Positions 7,881-18,200 of a stretch of DNA of 41,900 bases are shown here, piece after piece (the stretch's first letter is position 1; each line of letters starts with the position of its first letter). Location of the stretch: assembly GCA_011065045.1 (NCBI GenBank), contig JAAKFN010000003.1:1-41900 (forward strand). Direction: 5' to 3'. A program made the position numbers and the translations under genes. The DNA comes from Candidatus Anoxychlamydiales bacterium. GTDB taxonomy: Bacteria; Chlamydiota; Chlamydiia; Chlamydiales; SM23-39. Below the pieces are notes generated by a model that worked only from the letters and a program-made list of their open reading frames with translations, did no database searches and was not told the DNA's origin.

Positions 7881-9719
7881 ATGTGGAAATATCCTATCAA
7901 ATATGACGTTATAGTTGTAGGGGCAGGTCACGCTGGCTCTGAGGCTGCGCATGCATCTAGTAAAATGGGAGCTAAAACCCTACTACTCACAATGAATTTA
8001 GATACTATTGCAAAAGCTAGTTGCAATCCCTCTATTGGCGGGATTGGAAAGGGCCATATTGTAAAAGAAATAGACGCGCTCGGCGGTATCATGGGCAAGA
8101 TCGCTGATAAGACAGGGATTCATTTTAGGATGCTAAATTCTTCGAAGGGATGGGCAGTTAGAGCGCCTAGAGCTCAAATAGATAAAGCCCATTACTCTTT
8201 AGAAATGAAAAAATTACTTGAAAACACCACAAATTTAGAATTAAAGCAATTTACTGTAAAAGATCTTATTTGTGAAAACGGCTGCGTTACAGGCGTTTCA
8301 ACTATTGAGGGAGTGATATTTGAAGCTAAATCAGTAATATTATCATCTGGTACTTTTATGAAGGGGCTGATGCATATTGGCGATTCAAATTTTTCTGGAG
8401 GTAGATCGGGAGATCTAAGTTCAAATAATTTATCTACATCACTCAAAAATTTAGGATTTGAGATTAAAAGATTAAAAACAGGAACACCTCCTAGAGTTCA
8501 TAAAAGAAGCATAGATTTTTCTAAATTAGAGGCCCAACACCCTGATGATAATGTAAGATTCTCATATGATGATGTAGAGCAAAAATTAAATTTTAAAATT
8601 CCATGTTATATCTCCTATACAACAAAAAGAACTATTGAAGTTGTTAAAAGGGATTTAGATAAATCTGCTTTGTTTTCAGGAAAGATAGAAGGGGTAGGTC
8701 CTAGATACTGCCCGTCTATTGAAGATAAGGTTGTGAAATTTGCGAAAAAAGATCGGCACCAGGCTTTTTTAGAACCTGAAGGCTTAAATACCGTTGAATA
8801 TTATATAAATGGCTTATCATCATCTCTTCCCTTTTCAACGCAATTAGAATTCATTCAAAGCATGGTAGGGCTAGAAAAAGCCGAGATAATGAGACCTGCT
8901 TATGCAATTGAGTATGATTACATGCCATCTACTCAGATATATCCCACTATGGAAACTAAACTTATAAAAAATCTATATTTTACAGGTCAGTTAAATGGAA
9001 CAACTGGATATGAAGAAGCAGCGGCGCAAGGACTCATTGCAGGAATAAATGCATATAATAAAATTTTTGGAAAGGAAGAATTTATTTTGAAAAGAGATGA
9101 GAGTTACATCTCTGTAATGATCGATGATTTAACTACAAAAGAGATTTTAGAACCTTATAGAATGTTCACATCAAGAGCAGAATATAGACTTTTATTAAGA
9201 CAAGATAACGCGGATCTACGCCTTAGAGAATATGGATATGAACTGGGACTAATAGATGAAGAGAAATATCAAAAAGTAAAAGAAAAAAAGAAAATTATTA
9301 AAAGTGAAGTAAGCAGACTATCTAAAATACATAAAACAATAGATGGGAGGAGTTTTTCATTGAAAAAACTACTCTCAAGAGTTGAAAATTCTTATGCAAA
9401 ACTTTTAAAAGATTATCCAGAAGATTTTTTTGATTATAAAAAAGAAGTTAACGATCAAATCGAGCTAGAGATAAAATATGAAGGCTATATTAATAGACAA
9501 AAAAAAGATGTTCAAAAACTAAAGGATTTAGAAAAAATTAAACTTCCTAAAAACTTTAATTTTGAAAAAGTTCAAGGACTTAGATATGAAGCTATAGAAA
9601 AATTAATGAAATTCACTCCCCAAAATTTAGAGACAGCTTCTAAAATAAATGGAGTATCTTTTGCTGATATTTCAATTTTGATAATAGCTCTTCAAAATAA
9701 AAAATCTTTCATAAACTAA
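7881..9719 (+). CDS. mnmG: tRNA uridine-5-carboxymethylaminomethyl modification enzyme MnmG/GidA
   Basis: 612 aa with YDVIVVGAGHAGSEAAHASSKMGAKTLLLTMNLDTIAKASCNPSIGGIGKGHIVKEIDALGG, RMFTSRAEYRLLLRQDNADLRL. Confidence 0.98.
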   Translation: MWKYPIKYDVIVVGAGHAGSEAAHASSKMGAKTLLLTMNLDTIAKASCNPSIGGIGKGHIVKEIDALGGIMGKIADKTGIHFRMLNSSKGWAVRAPRAQIDKAHYSLEMKKLLENTTNLELKQFTVKDLICENGCVTGVSTIEGVIFEAKSVILSSGTFMKGLMHIGDSNFSGGRSGDLSSNNLSTSLKNLGFEIKRLKTGTPPRVHKRSIDFSKLEAQHPDDNVRFSYDDVEQKLNFKIPCYISYTTKRTIEVVKRDLDKSALFSGKIEGVGPRYCPSIEDKVVKFAKKDRHQAFLEPEGLNTVEYYINGLSSSLPFSTQLEFIQSMVGLEKAEIMRPAYAIEYDYMPSTQIYPTMETKLIKNLYFTGQLNGTTGYEEAAAQGLIAGINAYNKIFGKEEFILKRDESYISVMIDDLTTKEILEPYRMFTSRAEYRLLLRQDNADLRLREYGYELGLIDEEKYQKVKEKKKIIKSEVSRLSKIHKTIDGRSFSLKKLLSRVENSYAKLLKDYPEDFFDYKKEVNDQIELEIKYEGYINRQKKDVQKLKDLEKIKLPKNFNFEKVQGLRYEAIEKLMKFTPQNLETASKINGVSFADISILIIALQNKKSFIN

Positions 9720-9741
9720 AATTTATTGTTAACATAAATTT

Positions 9742-10167
9742 ATGATACAAGAAAAGCCATTAGCATTAGTAGTCACTCAAAATCTAAATACAAAACTATT
9801 TTTTAGAAAAAATTTAGAAGATAAATTTCATGTTATTGAAAAAAAAGAAGCCCCTTTAGCAATTGAAAGTGCAGAAACTACAAATTTAGATTTAGTTATA
9901 ATCGATGAGAAAATTGAAAATGCAATTGATCTTTGTTTTCAGTTAAAAAAGAGAAAAAGACTTTTTACAACTCCTATAATTTTAATTACTAAAAGCATAA
10001 AAAAAGCATATAGAGAAAAAGCTACAAAAGCTGGAGTTTTTGACTTTTTATTTCTCCCTTTAGATGCAGATCAACTAAATCAACTTTTAGAAAAATGCGA
10101 AGAGGATAAAAAAAGAAGAAAAAAAGTTAGCTCTATATCTTTCAAATTAAAAAAAAATAATCCTTAA
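9742..10167 (+). CDS. Receiver-like protein, degenerate response-regulator receiver fold
   Basis: 141 aa with NLDLVIIDEKI, TTPIILITKS and AGVFDFLFLPLDADQL. The Asp strand is present; the conserved Lys of the KP motif is replaced (LFLP). Confidence 0.65.
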   Translation: MIQEKPLALVVTQNLNTKLFFRKNLEDKFHVIEKKEAPLAIESAETTNLDLVIIDEKIENAIDLCFQLKKRKRLFTTPIILITKSIKKAYREKATKAGVFDFLFLPLDADQLNQLLEKCEEDKKRRKKVSSISFKLKKNNP

Positions 10168-10185
10168 AAAATTTCTAATAAAAAA

Positions 10186-10875
10186 ATGCTAAATTTTATA
10201 CATACAAAAAAGTTAAACATATTTGAGCAGCTCCAATTAGAAGAAATTTTATTAAAAAATTATGACAGGCCCTTTTGTCTTATCAATGAGGGAACTTCTA
10301 GCTCAGTAGTTTTAGGTATTTCTAATGATGTGAGAGATTTAGTAGAAGTTAAAAAAACTAAAGAAGATAGAATTCCAATACTCAAAAGATTTACAGCTGG
10401 AGGATGTGTTTATGTAGATGTTGACACATTATTTGTAACCTTTATTTTTTCAAAAAAATCGCTAGATATAACTTTTTTTCCAGAGCCAATCTTAAGATGG
10501 GCTGAAAATTTTTATAAAAAAGTTTTTGAAATAGATAATTTTAAATTAATGGAAAATGATTTTGTTATAGATGATAAAAAAATAGCTGGAAATGCTATGT
10601 ACATAAAAAAAGATCGTTTTTTACTCCACACATCTTTTTTAATGGATTTTGATGATAAAAAAATGAAAAAATATCTTAAAATCCCAAAAGTTGCTCCAAA
10701 ATATAGAAAAAACAGATCTCATGAAAATTTTTTATCCCCTCTTAAAGAAAGATATTCAAAAGAAGATTTTAGTCTAAAAATAAAAACTACCTTGAAAGAT
10801 TTTTTTAAGGTAAAAGATTGCAATCTATCAGATATCGAAAGAAGAGATACTAAATTTTCAACGACTTGTTTATAG
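10186..10875 (+). CDS. lplA: Lipoate-protein ligase A family protein
   Basis: 229 aa with LKRFTAGGCVYVDVDTLFVTFIF (R.tGGG-like), DFVIDDKKIAGNAMYIKKDRFLLHTSFLMDFD. Position downstream of mnmG matches Chlamydia. Confidence 0.88.
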   Translation: MLNFIHTKKLNIFEQLQLEEILLKNYDRPFCLINEGTSSSVVLGISNDVRDLVEVKKTKEDRIPILKRFTAGGCVYVDVDTLFVTFIFSKKSLDITFFPEPILRWAENFYKKVFEIDNFKLMENDFVIDDKKIAGNAMYIKKDRFLLHTSFLMDFDDKKMKKYLKIPKVAPKYRKNRSHENFLSPLKERYSKEDFSLKIKTTLKDFFKVKDCNLSDIERRDTKFSTTCL

Positions 10876-11170
10876 ATAAAAAGAACTCCGCAGCTAGGTC
10901 TTAAAAAACGTGCTTACAACCATTATTCTAAGTGGAAATTTTTCCTAAATATAACTGGCAAGGCCTGCAAACAAATGTTTGGGTCCCACCGCGATAGTAC
11001 TTAGTTTTTTTCTTTCCCTAATGTTTGTTTTAATTGAAGTTCACTATTTTTTAAGCTATCCATAGCCACAGAGTTAAAATTTGTACGATAAATTAATCCT
11101 TTGTAAAAAAAAGCGCAAGGAATTTTTTATTAAAAAAAATTTAGAGTTGTTATGAGTTGTAAAAGAATGA

Positions 11171-11464
11171 TTAAGTAGCTGCCTTAATATTTAATTCTAA
11201 TCCCAGGACATCAAGTATTAAAAAAAGATTGATAATTGTCGGATTGCCTTGCAGAGATAAAGTCCTATATAAGCTTTCCCTATTAAGATCTGCTTCTTTT
11301 GCTAAATAAGAAACCCCACCATGAGCTTCAGCTATATCTCTTAAAGCAACAAGAAAAATTCTTATATCCTCATCTTCTAAAGCAGCATTGAGATACGCTG
11401 CAGCTTCTTTAGGATTTTTAAGCCTTTCTATTAAACTCTTTTTATAATTTATTGATTTAGCCAT
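11171..11464 (-). CDS. Addiction-module antidote-like HTH protein (HI1420-type)
   Basis: From MAKSINYKKSLIERLKNPKEAAAYLNAALEDEDIRIFLVALRDIAEAHGGVSYLAKEADLNRESLYRTLSLQGNPTIINLFLILDVLGLEL. The track extends the start upstream to 11512. Confidence 0.85.
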   Translation of the reverse strand: MAKSINYKKSLIERLKNPKEAAAYLNAALEDEDIRIFLVALRDIAEAHGGVSYLAKEADLNRESLYRTLSLQGNPTIINLFLILDVLGLELNIKAAT

Positions 11465-11560
11465 TAATCTGTATAACAATTTCATCTTTACATATAACAA
11501 ATATTGTAGCATTTAAACTACAATAAAATCAAAGAAGAAAAAAGCAGTAAATATAAAGAC

Positions 11561-12325
11561 TTAACACTCTTCTTTAGTTTTTTTTCTCGAAAATAGACTT
11601 TTAAACAGATACTTTGTTGTATCTTTTGAAGCATTTGCTATAGCTTCTGTAAGATCAATATCTTTTGGACACACTCTTTTACAATTTTGAGCATTTCCAC
11701 AGTCAGATACTCCCCCATCTTTTACAAGGTTTGAAAACCTTTCTTCCTTAATATTTTTACCAAGAGGATGATTGTTAAAAAGATTGATTTGAGCGATTGC
11801 TTGAGGACCAATAAAATTTGAATGAGAGTTATATTGAGGACATGCCTCCAAGCAGCATCCACAAGTCATACATTTAGATAAAACATATAGAGCGTCTCTA
11901 ACGCTAGGATCGATTTTCACACCAAACTCTTCTGAGTCGATCTCTTCTACTTCAATCCAAGCTCTAACTTTTTTTAACTGCTCAAACATTTTTGATCTAT
12001 CTACTACTAGATCTCTAATTAGATGAAATTTAGAAAGTGGCGCTAAAACAATAGTTTTTGTTTTTTCGATTAAGGGTTTTATGAGAGCTGTGCAAGCTTG
12101 CTTGGGATAGCCGTTAATTAGCATAGAACAAGCGCCACAAATCTCTTCTAAACAGCTCATCTCAAAACTAATTGGAGATACTTTTTCACCCTTTTTATTA
12201 ACAGGATTTTTTTGAATTTGCATTAGCGCAGAGATAACATTAGAGCCTTCGATAAATTCTAGCTCAAACTCTTCAAAGAACTGGTTCTCTTTTGTTCCTC
12301 TATAAACTTTTAGGATATATTTCAT
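11561..12325 (-). CDS. sdhB: Succinate dehydrogenase iron-sulfur subunit
   Basis: CLEEICGACSMLING 2Fe-2S motif and CMTCGCCLEACPQYN, CKRVCPKDIDL Fe-S motifs. Confidence 0.97.
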   Translation of the reverse strand: MKYILKVYRGTKENQFFEEFELEFIEGSNVISALMQIQKNPVNKKGEKVSPISFEMSCLEEICGACSMLINGYPKQACTALIKPLIEKTKTIVLAPLSKFHLIRDLVVDRSKMFEQLKKVRAWIEVEEIDSEEFGVKIDPSVRDALYVLSKCMTCGCCLEACPQYNSHSNFIGPQAIAQINLFNNHPLGKNIKEERFSNLVKDGGVSDCGNAQNCKRVCPKDIDLTEAIANASKDTTKYLFKSLFSRKKTKEEC

Positions 12326-14208
12326 AAAACTTTTTCATAATTTTTATAATTTTTAATATCTGGAATTTTTTGATCTTTTTGATATGTTCTATCTGCCAAA
12401 TCAAAATGTCTTGTATCTACATCTCTATAAGAAATTTCAATATCCTCTGTTTCTTCATTATACGTTGCAATTGTAGTTTTTAAAAAATTTTTATCATCTC
12501 TTTTCGGGAAATCACCTTTAAAGTGAGAGCCTCTAGATTCATCTCTTTTTATTGCTGCTTTAGTAATAGCTAATGCATATTTTAGCATATAGGGGAACTC
12601 TCTTGCAAAAATGTAGGTTTGATTTAAAGTTAGAGATTTATCTGCTAGCTCAATATTTTTAATGCGAGATTCTATCTCTTTTAATTTCTCATACGTATCT
12701 TTTAGATCTTTATTATTTCTTTTAACCGTTACATTTTTTAGCATGAGACTCGCCATCTCTTGATGTAGAAGATAAACATTTTCATCTCCTTTTTGATTCA
12801 AGAGTTTATTTTTTAGTTTTTCTTCTAGTTCAATCTCTTTTTCTATCTCTTTATCTAAATCTTCATTATTTTCTTTTAAATCATTTGAATTTCTCTTTAA
12901 AAATCTTGGAATTTCTTTTGCAGCAACTAGCCCACTATAAATACAAGCTAAAAGAGCATTAGCGCCTAATCTATTAGCGCCGTGGTATAGATAATCGCTC
13001 TCACCGATATTGAAAAGGCTATCTATATTGGTCATTTGTCTAAATCTTTTTGTCCTATCAATATCGTCTGTAGCTGGCCAATCTACAAAAGCGCCCCCCA
13101 TTGTATAGTGAACAGAGACAAAAATTTTCATTGGATATTTTTTAGGGTCCTCTCCTGTGAATTTTTTATAAATATCTAAAGGAGCTTCAATTTTTTTCAA
13201 AGTTTCATCAGATAGATGAGTTGCATCTAAATAGACTTGATCTTTTTTATCGATGCCAAGACCTAACTCACATACTTTTAAAATTTCTCGAGCTGCGATA
13301 TCTCTTGGAACCAAATTTTTATATTCTGGATACATCTCTTCTAAAAAATACCACTTTTCATTAGTTTTGCCACATTTTCTAATAGATCCATCTGGAAACT
13401 CTATCTCTTTTTTATCATCTCCATATACCCAGATTCTTGCGCCTTCTGCTCTTGTTGCTTCTGATATAAGCCTTAATTTATCCTCACCTAAAATTGCAGT
13501 TGGATGGATTTGAATAAATTCAGGATTAGCAAGTTTCATCCCTTGAGTAAAAAGCATACTATTTGCTACTCCTGTACATGCATATGAATTTGTAGATTTT
13601 CCAAAAATCAGCCCCAAACCTCCAGCAGCTACAACTACTGCATCAGCTTTTATAGCAAAAATATTCAGATCATGTAAGTTTTGAAAAATAGCGCCTCTTG
13701 CTCTATTATTTTTATCTTTTATTAGTTTTATAAATTCATGATTTTCCAATCTTTTAATTTTGTTTTTATCTTCTAGTCTCCTGACTTGTTCGTCTAATGA
13801 ATATACAAGCTGCTGACCAGTTGAAGAATTCACATATGCAGTTCTTTTAAATAGCGTTCCTCCAAATCCTCTAAAATCGATATCACCATTTTCATCCCTA
13901 TTAAATAAACATCCTATTTGATCTAACATTTTTATGATCGATGGAGCATTTAAACACATCTCTAAAGTTGGAGGTTGATCTGCTAGAAAATCTCCACCTT
14001 TTATTGTTTCATAGGCGTGCAGAATTGGAGAGTCACCTTGGTTTTTTGAAATAGCCGCATTAATTCCACCTTGAGCGCAAACAGAGTGCGAGCGCTTTGC
14101 CGGAAGAAGAGATACTAGATAAACAAAAATATTTTGTTTAGCGAGACTCATTGCAGCAGAAAGACCAGCGAGGCCTCCACCGATTACAATAACTTTTTTC
14201 TCTTCCAT
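12322..14208 (-). CDS. sdhA: Succinate dehydrogenase flavoprotein subunit
   Basis: Starts MEEKKVIVIGGGLAGLSAAMSLAKQ; HSVCAQGGINAAI and HPTAILG motifs. The upstream 26 aa in the track overlap sdhC and are probably not translated. Confidence 0.96.
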   Translation of the reverse strand: MEEKKVIVIGGGLAGLSAAMSLAKQNIFVYLVSLLPAKRSHSVCAQGGINAAISKNQGDSPILHAYETIKGGDFLADQPPTLEMCLNAPSIIKMLDQIGCLFNRDENGDIDFRGFGGTLFKRTAYVNSSTGQQLVYSLDEQVRRLEDKNKIKRLENHEFIKLIKDKNNRARGAIFQNLHDLNIFAIKADAVVVAAGGLGLIFGKSTNSYACTGVANSMLFTQGMKLANPEFIQIHPTAILGEDKLRLISEATRAEGARIWVYGDDKKEIEFPDGSIRKCGKTNEKWYFLEEMYPEYKNLVPRDIAAREILKVCELGLGIDKKDQVYLDATHLSDETLKKIEAPLDIYKKFTGEDPKKYPMKIFVSVHYTMGGAFVDWPATDDIDRTKRFRQMTNIDSLFNIGESDYLYHGANRLGANALLACIYSGLVAAKEIPRFLKRNSNDLKENNEDLDKEIEKEIELEEKLKNKLLNQKGDENVYLLHQEMASLMLKNVTVKRNNKDLKDTYEKLKEIESRIKNIELADKSLTLNQTYIFAREFPYMLKYALAITKAAIKRDESRGSHFKGDFPKRDDKNFLKTTIATYNEETEDIEISYRDVDTRHFDLADRTYQKDQKIPDIKNYKNYEKVL

Positions 14209-14222
14209 AATAAAAAATTCCT

Positions 14223-15059
14223 TTAATACAAGTAACTCGACCAAATAGATACAAATCCAAGCGATATTATAAAAAGCATAATCCAATAACAGATATTTAA
14301 ACTAACTCTTTGAGATCTGTTAGAAATTATAAATCCCCAAGTCATTAAAAAAGTCCAAAATCCATTCATAGCATGAAAACAAGCAACTAAAACAAAAACA
14401 GAGTATATCGCTACCATAAAAGGATTTTTAAAAGTATTTCTAACCTCTAATAAAAATGCAGCGCCGCTATTTTTAGAAAAAGCAAAAACTTCACTATCTT
14501 TAAGTTTCATTTTTTGAAACTTTTCACCCAATTCATAAACTTCATTTTTTGAAAAAACTTTAATATCGAGTTTTTTAGAGAGTTTTTCTAACTTATCGTC
14601 TTTTTTTATTTTCACATAATAAAAAGTGGAGTTATTTAAAATAACTGTTTTTGGTTTATCTAAAAATCTCATCTGAACAATATGAAAAACTAAAAATATT
14701 GCTAAAAAATATGACGTTATTCTCTGCCAAGAATATGCTTTGTTTCTTTTGAACTTATAAAGAGCTGGTCTTCTTCCGTCAGTTTTAAAAGAGTTAAGCT
14801 CTCCTGTTATAATATACTTAACACCTAAAGATGCATGTAGCGCTAGAGGAATCCCGATCAGAACAATTTCTATAGCAGGCAGGAATGGAATTGATTGAAA
14901 AAGGCTAACAGATCTTACAAAAAAAGAACCATCATCTAAAAATAAAGCGACTGTTGAGTTTGTAAATAGATGCTCAATTAAAAATAGAACTAAAAAAAAT
15001 CCTGTTAAGGATTGCAATCTTCTTAAGAAAAAAGATATTGAAATTACATTTTTTTGCAT
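14223..15059 (-). CDS. sdhC: Succinate dehydrogenase cytochrome b558 subunit
   Basis: 278-aa multi-TM protein upstream of sdhA with RLQSLTGFFLVLFLIEHLFTNS, LALHASLGVKYI, VFHIVQMRF, HAMNGFWTFLMTWG. Confidence 0.92.
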   Translation of the reverse strand: MQKNVISISFFLRRLQSLTGFFLVLFLIEHLFTNSTVALFLDDGSFFVRSVSLFQSIPFLPAIEIVLIGIPLALHASLGVKYIITGELNSFKTDGRRPALYKFKRNKAYSWQRITSYFLAIFLVFHIVQMRFLDKPKTVILNNSTFYYVKIKKDDKLEKLSKKLDIKVFSKNEVYELGEKFQKMKLKDSEVFAFSKNSGAAFLLEVRNTFKNPFMVAIYSVFVLVACFHAMNGFWTFLMTWGFIISNRSQRVSLNICYWIMLFIISLGFVSIWSSYLY

Positions 15060-15225
15060 GGATTATTGTTCTTTATTAAAATATTTTAGAAAAAAAATAC
15101 AATTGATTGCCATGTATTTTTTTTACTATGAGTTTACCAATAAATATGCATGAAAAAAAACTTTAAAACAAATTTAGTAAATTAATTTTGAAAAATTCTC
15201 ATTAATAAAAACAATCATAAGTTCG

Positions 15226-18200
15226 TTATAATTGAGATTTATAGAGATCTATTTTTTCATTTAACTGATTCCAAGGAACTTTTCTCTGTTTTGGCAATCT
15301 AATAAGTGGATCGTAATATAAATATATGTAAAAAGGCTTATAAAAAAGTTCATAATCAGGGTATAAAAAAGCCGGATCTTGCCCGAATAGACTTAATATT
15401 GAAGGGAAAGGGAAATCTTTATAAAAAATTGTAAAAGGAGCTCCTCCAAAAGAAGAGGAAAAATATGTTGCCCATTGTTCTATTGCTGAATTTACAAATA
15501 AAGGACCTTGTGTAAAAACATTATTATTAATTGCTCCATTAACAAAAGTACTTGTCCCAAATTGATTTGTTATAAAATTCTGAGATCTAGAAGCTGTAAA
15601 AATTCTAACGATACCTCCGCCTGATCTTCCAACTTCAGTATGAACATTCATGAAAAAACTTCCAGAACCTATATCCCATTTATTTGGAAAATCATTGTCT
15701 ACAACAACTGCTATTTCTCCACTACCAAGATTTGCTATTTCTCCCCAAGGACCTAGAGTTATATCTCTACCTGCTTTTATAGATAAATTGCCTGCTCTAT
15801 TTTGAATAGTTGCTCTTGTAAATGACGAACCATCACAATGTCCAATCAAATCAACATCTCTACCAACTGTAATATTCAAAGTATTTTGTGCATCTATGAT
15901 ACATTGCTCAGTATCAGATAAAAGACTTAAATCTTGCGCAATATCAAGAACCGCTGTATCGATAGCATTCACTTGAACTCCTTTAGATTCCGCCATCATA
16001 AAAAAATCTTGTCCTGTTTTAATATTCAAAGTTCTTCCAGCTGTGGTAGTGGTGCCATTTTGAATAAATACAGTCTCTCCATTTCGAGAAATAGCAGAAA
16101 AATTTCCTTCTATGTCGATATTGAGATTAGATCTGCTTGTTCCTAATGTTGTTATTAATACTGAATCTAAATCAGCAGTCATAGCTCCTAAAAGAATAAT
16201 ATTTTCATTTGGGTTTGTTACTCCTCCCAATAAGGTAGTTCTGCCCAAACATTTAATGTCAATTAAATCAATGTCAATAAAAGCACTTGTTCTAGTTACA
16301 TCCGTTGTATTTATTAATGCTCCAATTAATCCAGGCCCGCCGCCTCCTGCAGATCCTGTTCCAGCCTTAACCAATAGGTTATCCAATGCTTTTAATTTTA
16401 TGTTTGAATTGTTAATTGTAACTGCAGGAGTCCCTGCACTCATTCTAACTCTAAATCCTACTACAGCAGCAGTATCTTGAGAATCTCCTCCTTCAATTTC
16501 TATATTATTTGCTTGAACTAATATATCTCCAGATAGAGTTAAAGTCCCCCCTGAAATATTTGATCCTCCATGACCAATGATTGCATAAGCTTGATTTTCA
16601 TCTCCTGCAAAAATATCTAAATCTCCCTGGATTGGTGCATAAGAACCAGCAGAAGGACCTCTTATATCTCCTGAAAATGTTAAATTATTAGCATCATTCA
16701 TTGCAGAGTGTCCTATCTGAGCAAAACTATCGTTGACCCCGTTTCTAGCATCCACAATACAGTTTCTTCCAATGTTATGAATTATAATATCCCCAATCAT
16801 AGAACTATCTGAAAACCCTCCTGATCCTCCATGACCAATTAAAGCAAAACAATCAGTGTTTACTCCTAATCCTCCAGCAATTAATTTAAGATCCCTTCCT
16901 ACAGTAAGGTGAATATCACAATTAACATTTGTTGCCTTTCTTCCGATCTGAGCAAATTGTTCATCATCAGTTGTCCCTCCTGTTAATATCAAATCATTCC
17001 CTGCTACAACGCTTATAGTTCCTGTGTTAGTTGATACTCTAGACTGAACATTTGGTCCGGTACTAACATTTGTGCTTGGACCTATGTTAATATCATTTGT
17101 CGCTGTTAAGCTTAGATCACCAATAAAAGAATTATCAATTTGTCCCAAAATAGTTATATCATTTGCAGTTATACCTAGATTATCAGACAAACTAAAATCT
17201 ATATTACCCGGAACTCCAGTTCCACTATTAGCTATTGTAAAAGTAGCCCCTGCTGTTAGCTGAATTGAAGAAACATTATCACAATCAAATGTATTAGTTG
17301 TGGAAATAGTAAAATCATTCCCGGCTACCATGGTTATGTTATTTGCGTTATCAACATTTAAGTCTGCGTCGATTAAAATATCATTTCCTGCATTGAAATT
17401 TAAATTAGCTAAGCTACTTACATCAAATGTGAGGGTCAAAGCTGAATTTATATTAATATCATTATCCGCATTTAAAGTGAGAGATCCTCCTGCCGTACCT
17501 GCAGATGTATATGTATAAACTGCTGTAAATGATATATCTCCTGAAGATCCAAAAGCTGATGTTGTATCTATCACAACGTTGGCAGCATCCAAGGCTGCGG
17601 TAAGATCGGTATTTAAAATATTCGCCACCGCTAGTGTTGGAGTAAAAGTATCTGTTGGAGAGCCTCCATCAAAAGCACCGCCACTTGTTGCAGCCGCAGA
17701 TATAGTTATATCTGAAGGATCTAATAAAAGAGTGCCTATTTTTCCATTTAAAGCTTTTGTATTTACTCTCCCTCTATATATTAAGTTTTTCAAACCTGAT
17801 ACTTCAATAAACCCACCATCTCCGTTTTCGGAGCCTCCTCTGCTAGATATATCACCTAAAAAAGAGGTCCATCCATCAGACCATAATATTACTTTTCCGC
17901 CATTACCATTTATGATTGCATCAGAATTAATTTTTACATTTTTTGAAACTGAAGTCATTTGAGAATTAAAGAATCTTTGATCTTTTCCTTGATATCCTCC
18001 ACCTATATTTACTTCGCCCTCTCCAATCTTTGAAGAAACATCGATTAAAGTATTACCTTCTAATCTAATCTCATCTGCTAATATATTTACTTGTCCACCG
18101 GTTGAATTCTCGTTTTTTGCTATTAATTGAGCATTTTTTTTTGTTTGAATTAGACCTTCTTTAGCGACTAAATAAACTTCCCCATCAATATTTTTTATTC

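Noticed and set aside
12322-14286. Upstream start of sdhA at 14286
   Set aside because: The extra 26 aa overlap sdhC and lack similarity; the start at 14208 (MEEKKVIVIGGG) matches the Rossmann motif position.
15934-17962. Several plus-strand ORFs (62-127 aa) opposite tpsA1
   Set aside because: Antisense shadows of the repetitive TpsA coding sequence; no RBS or domain logic.
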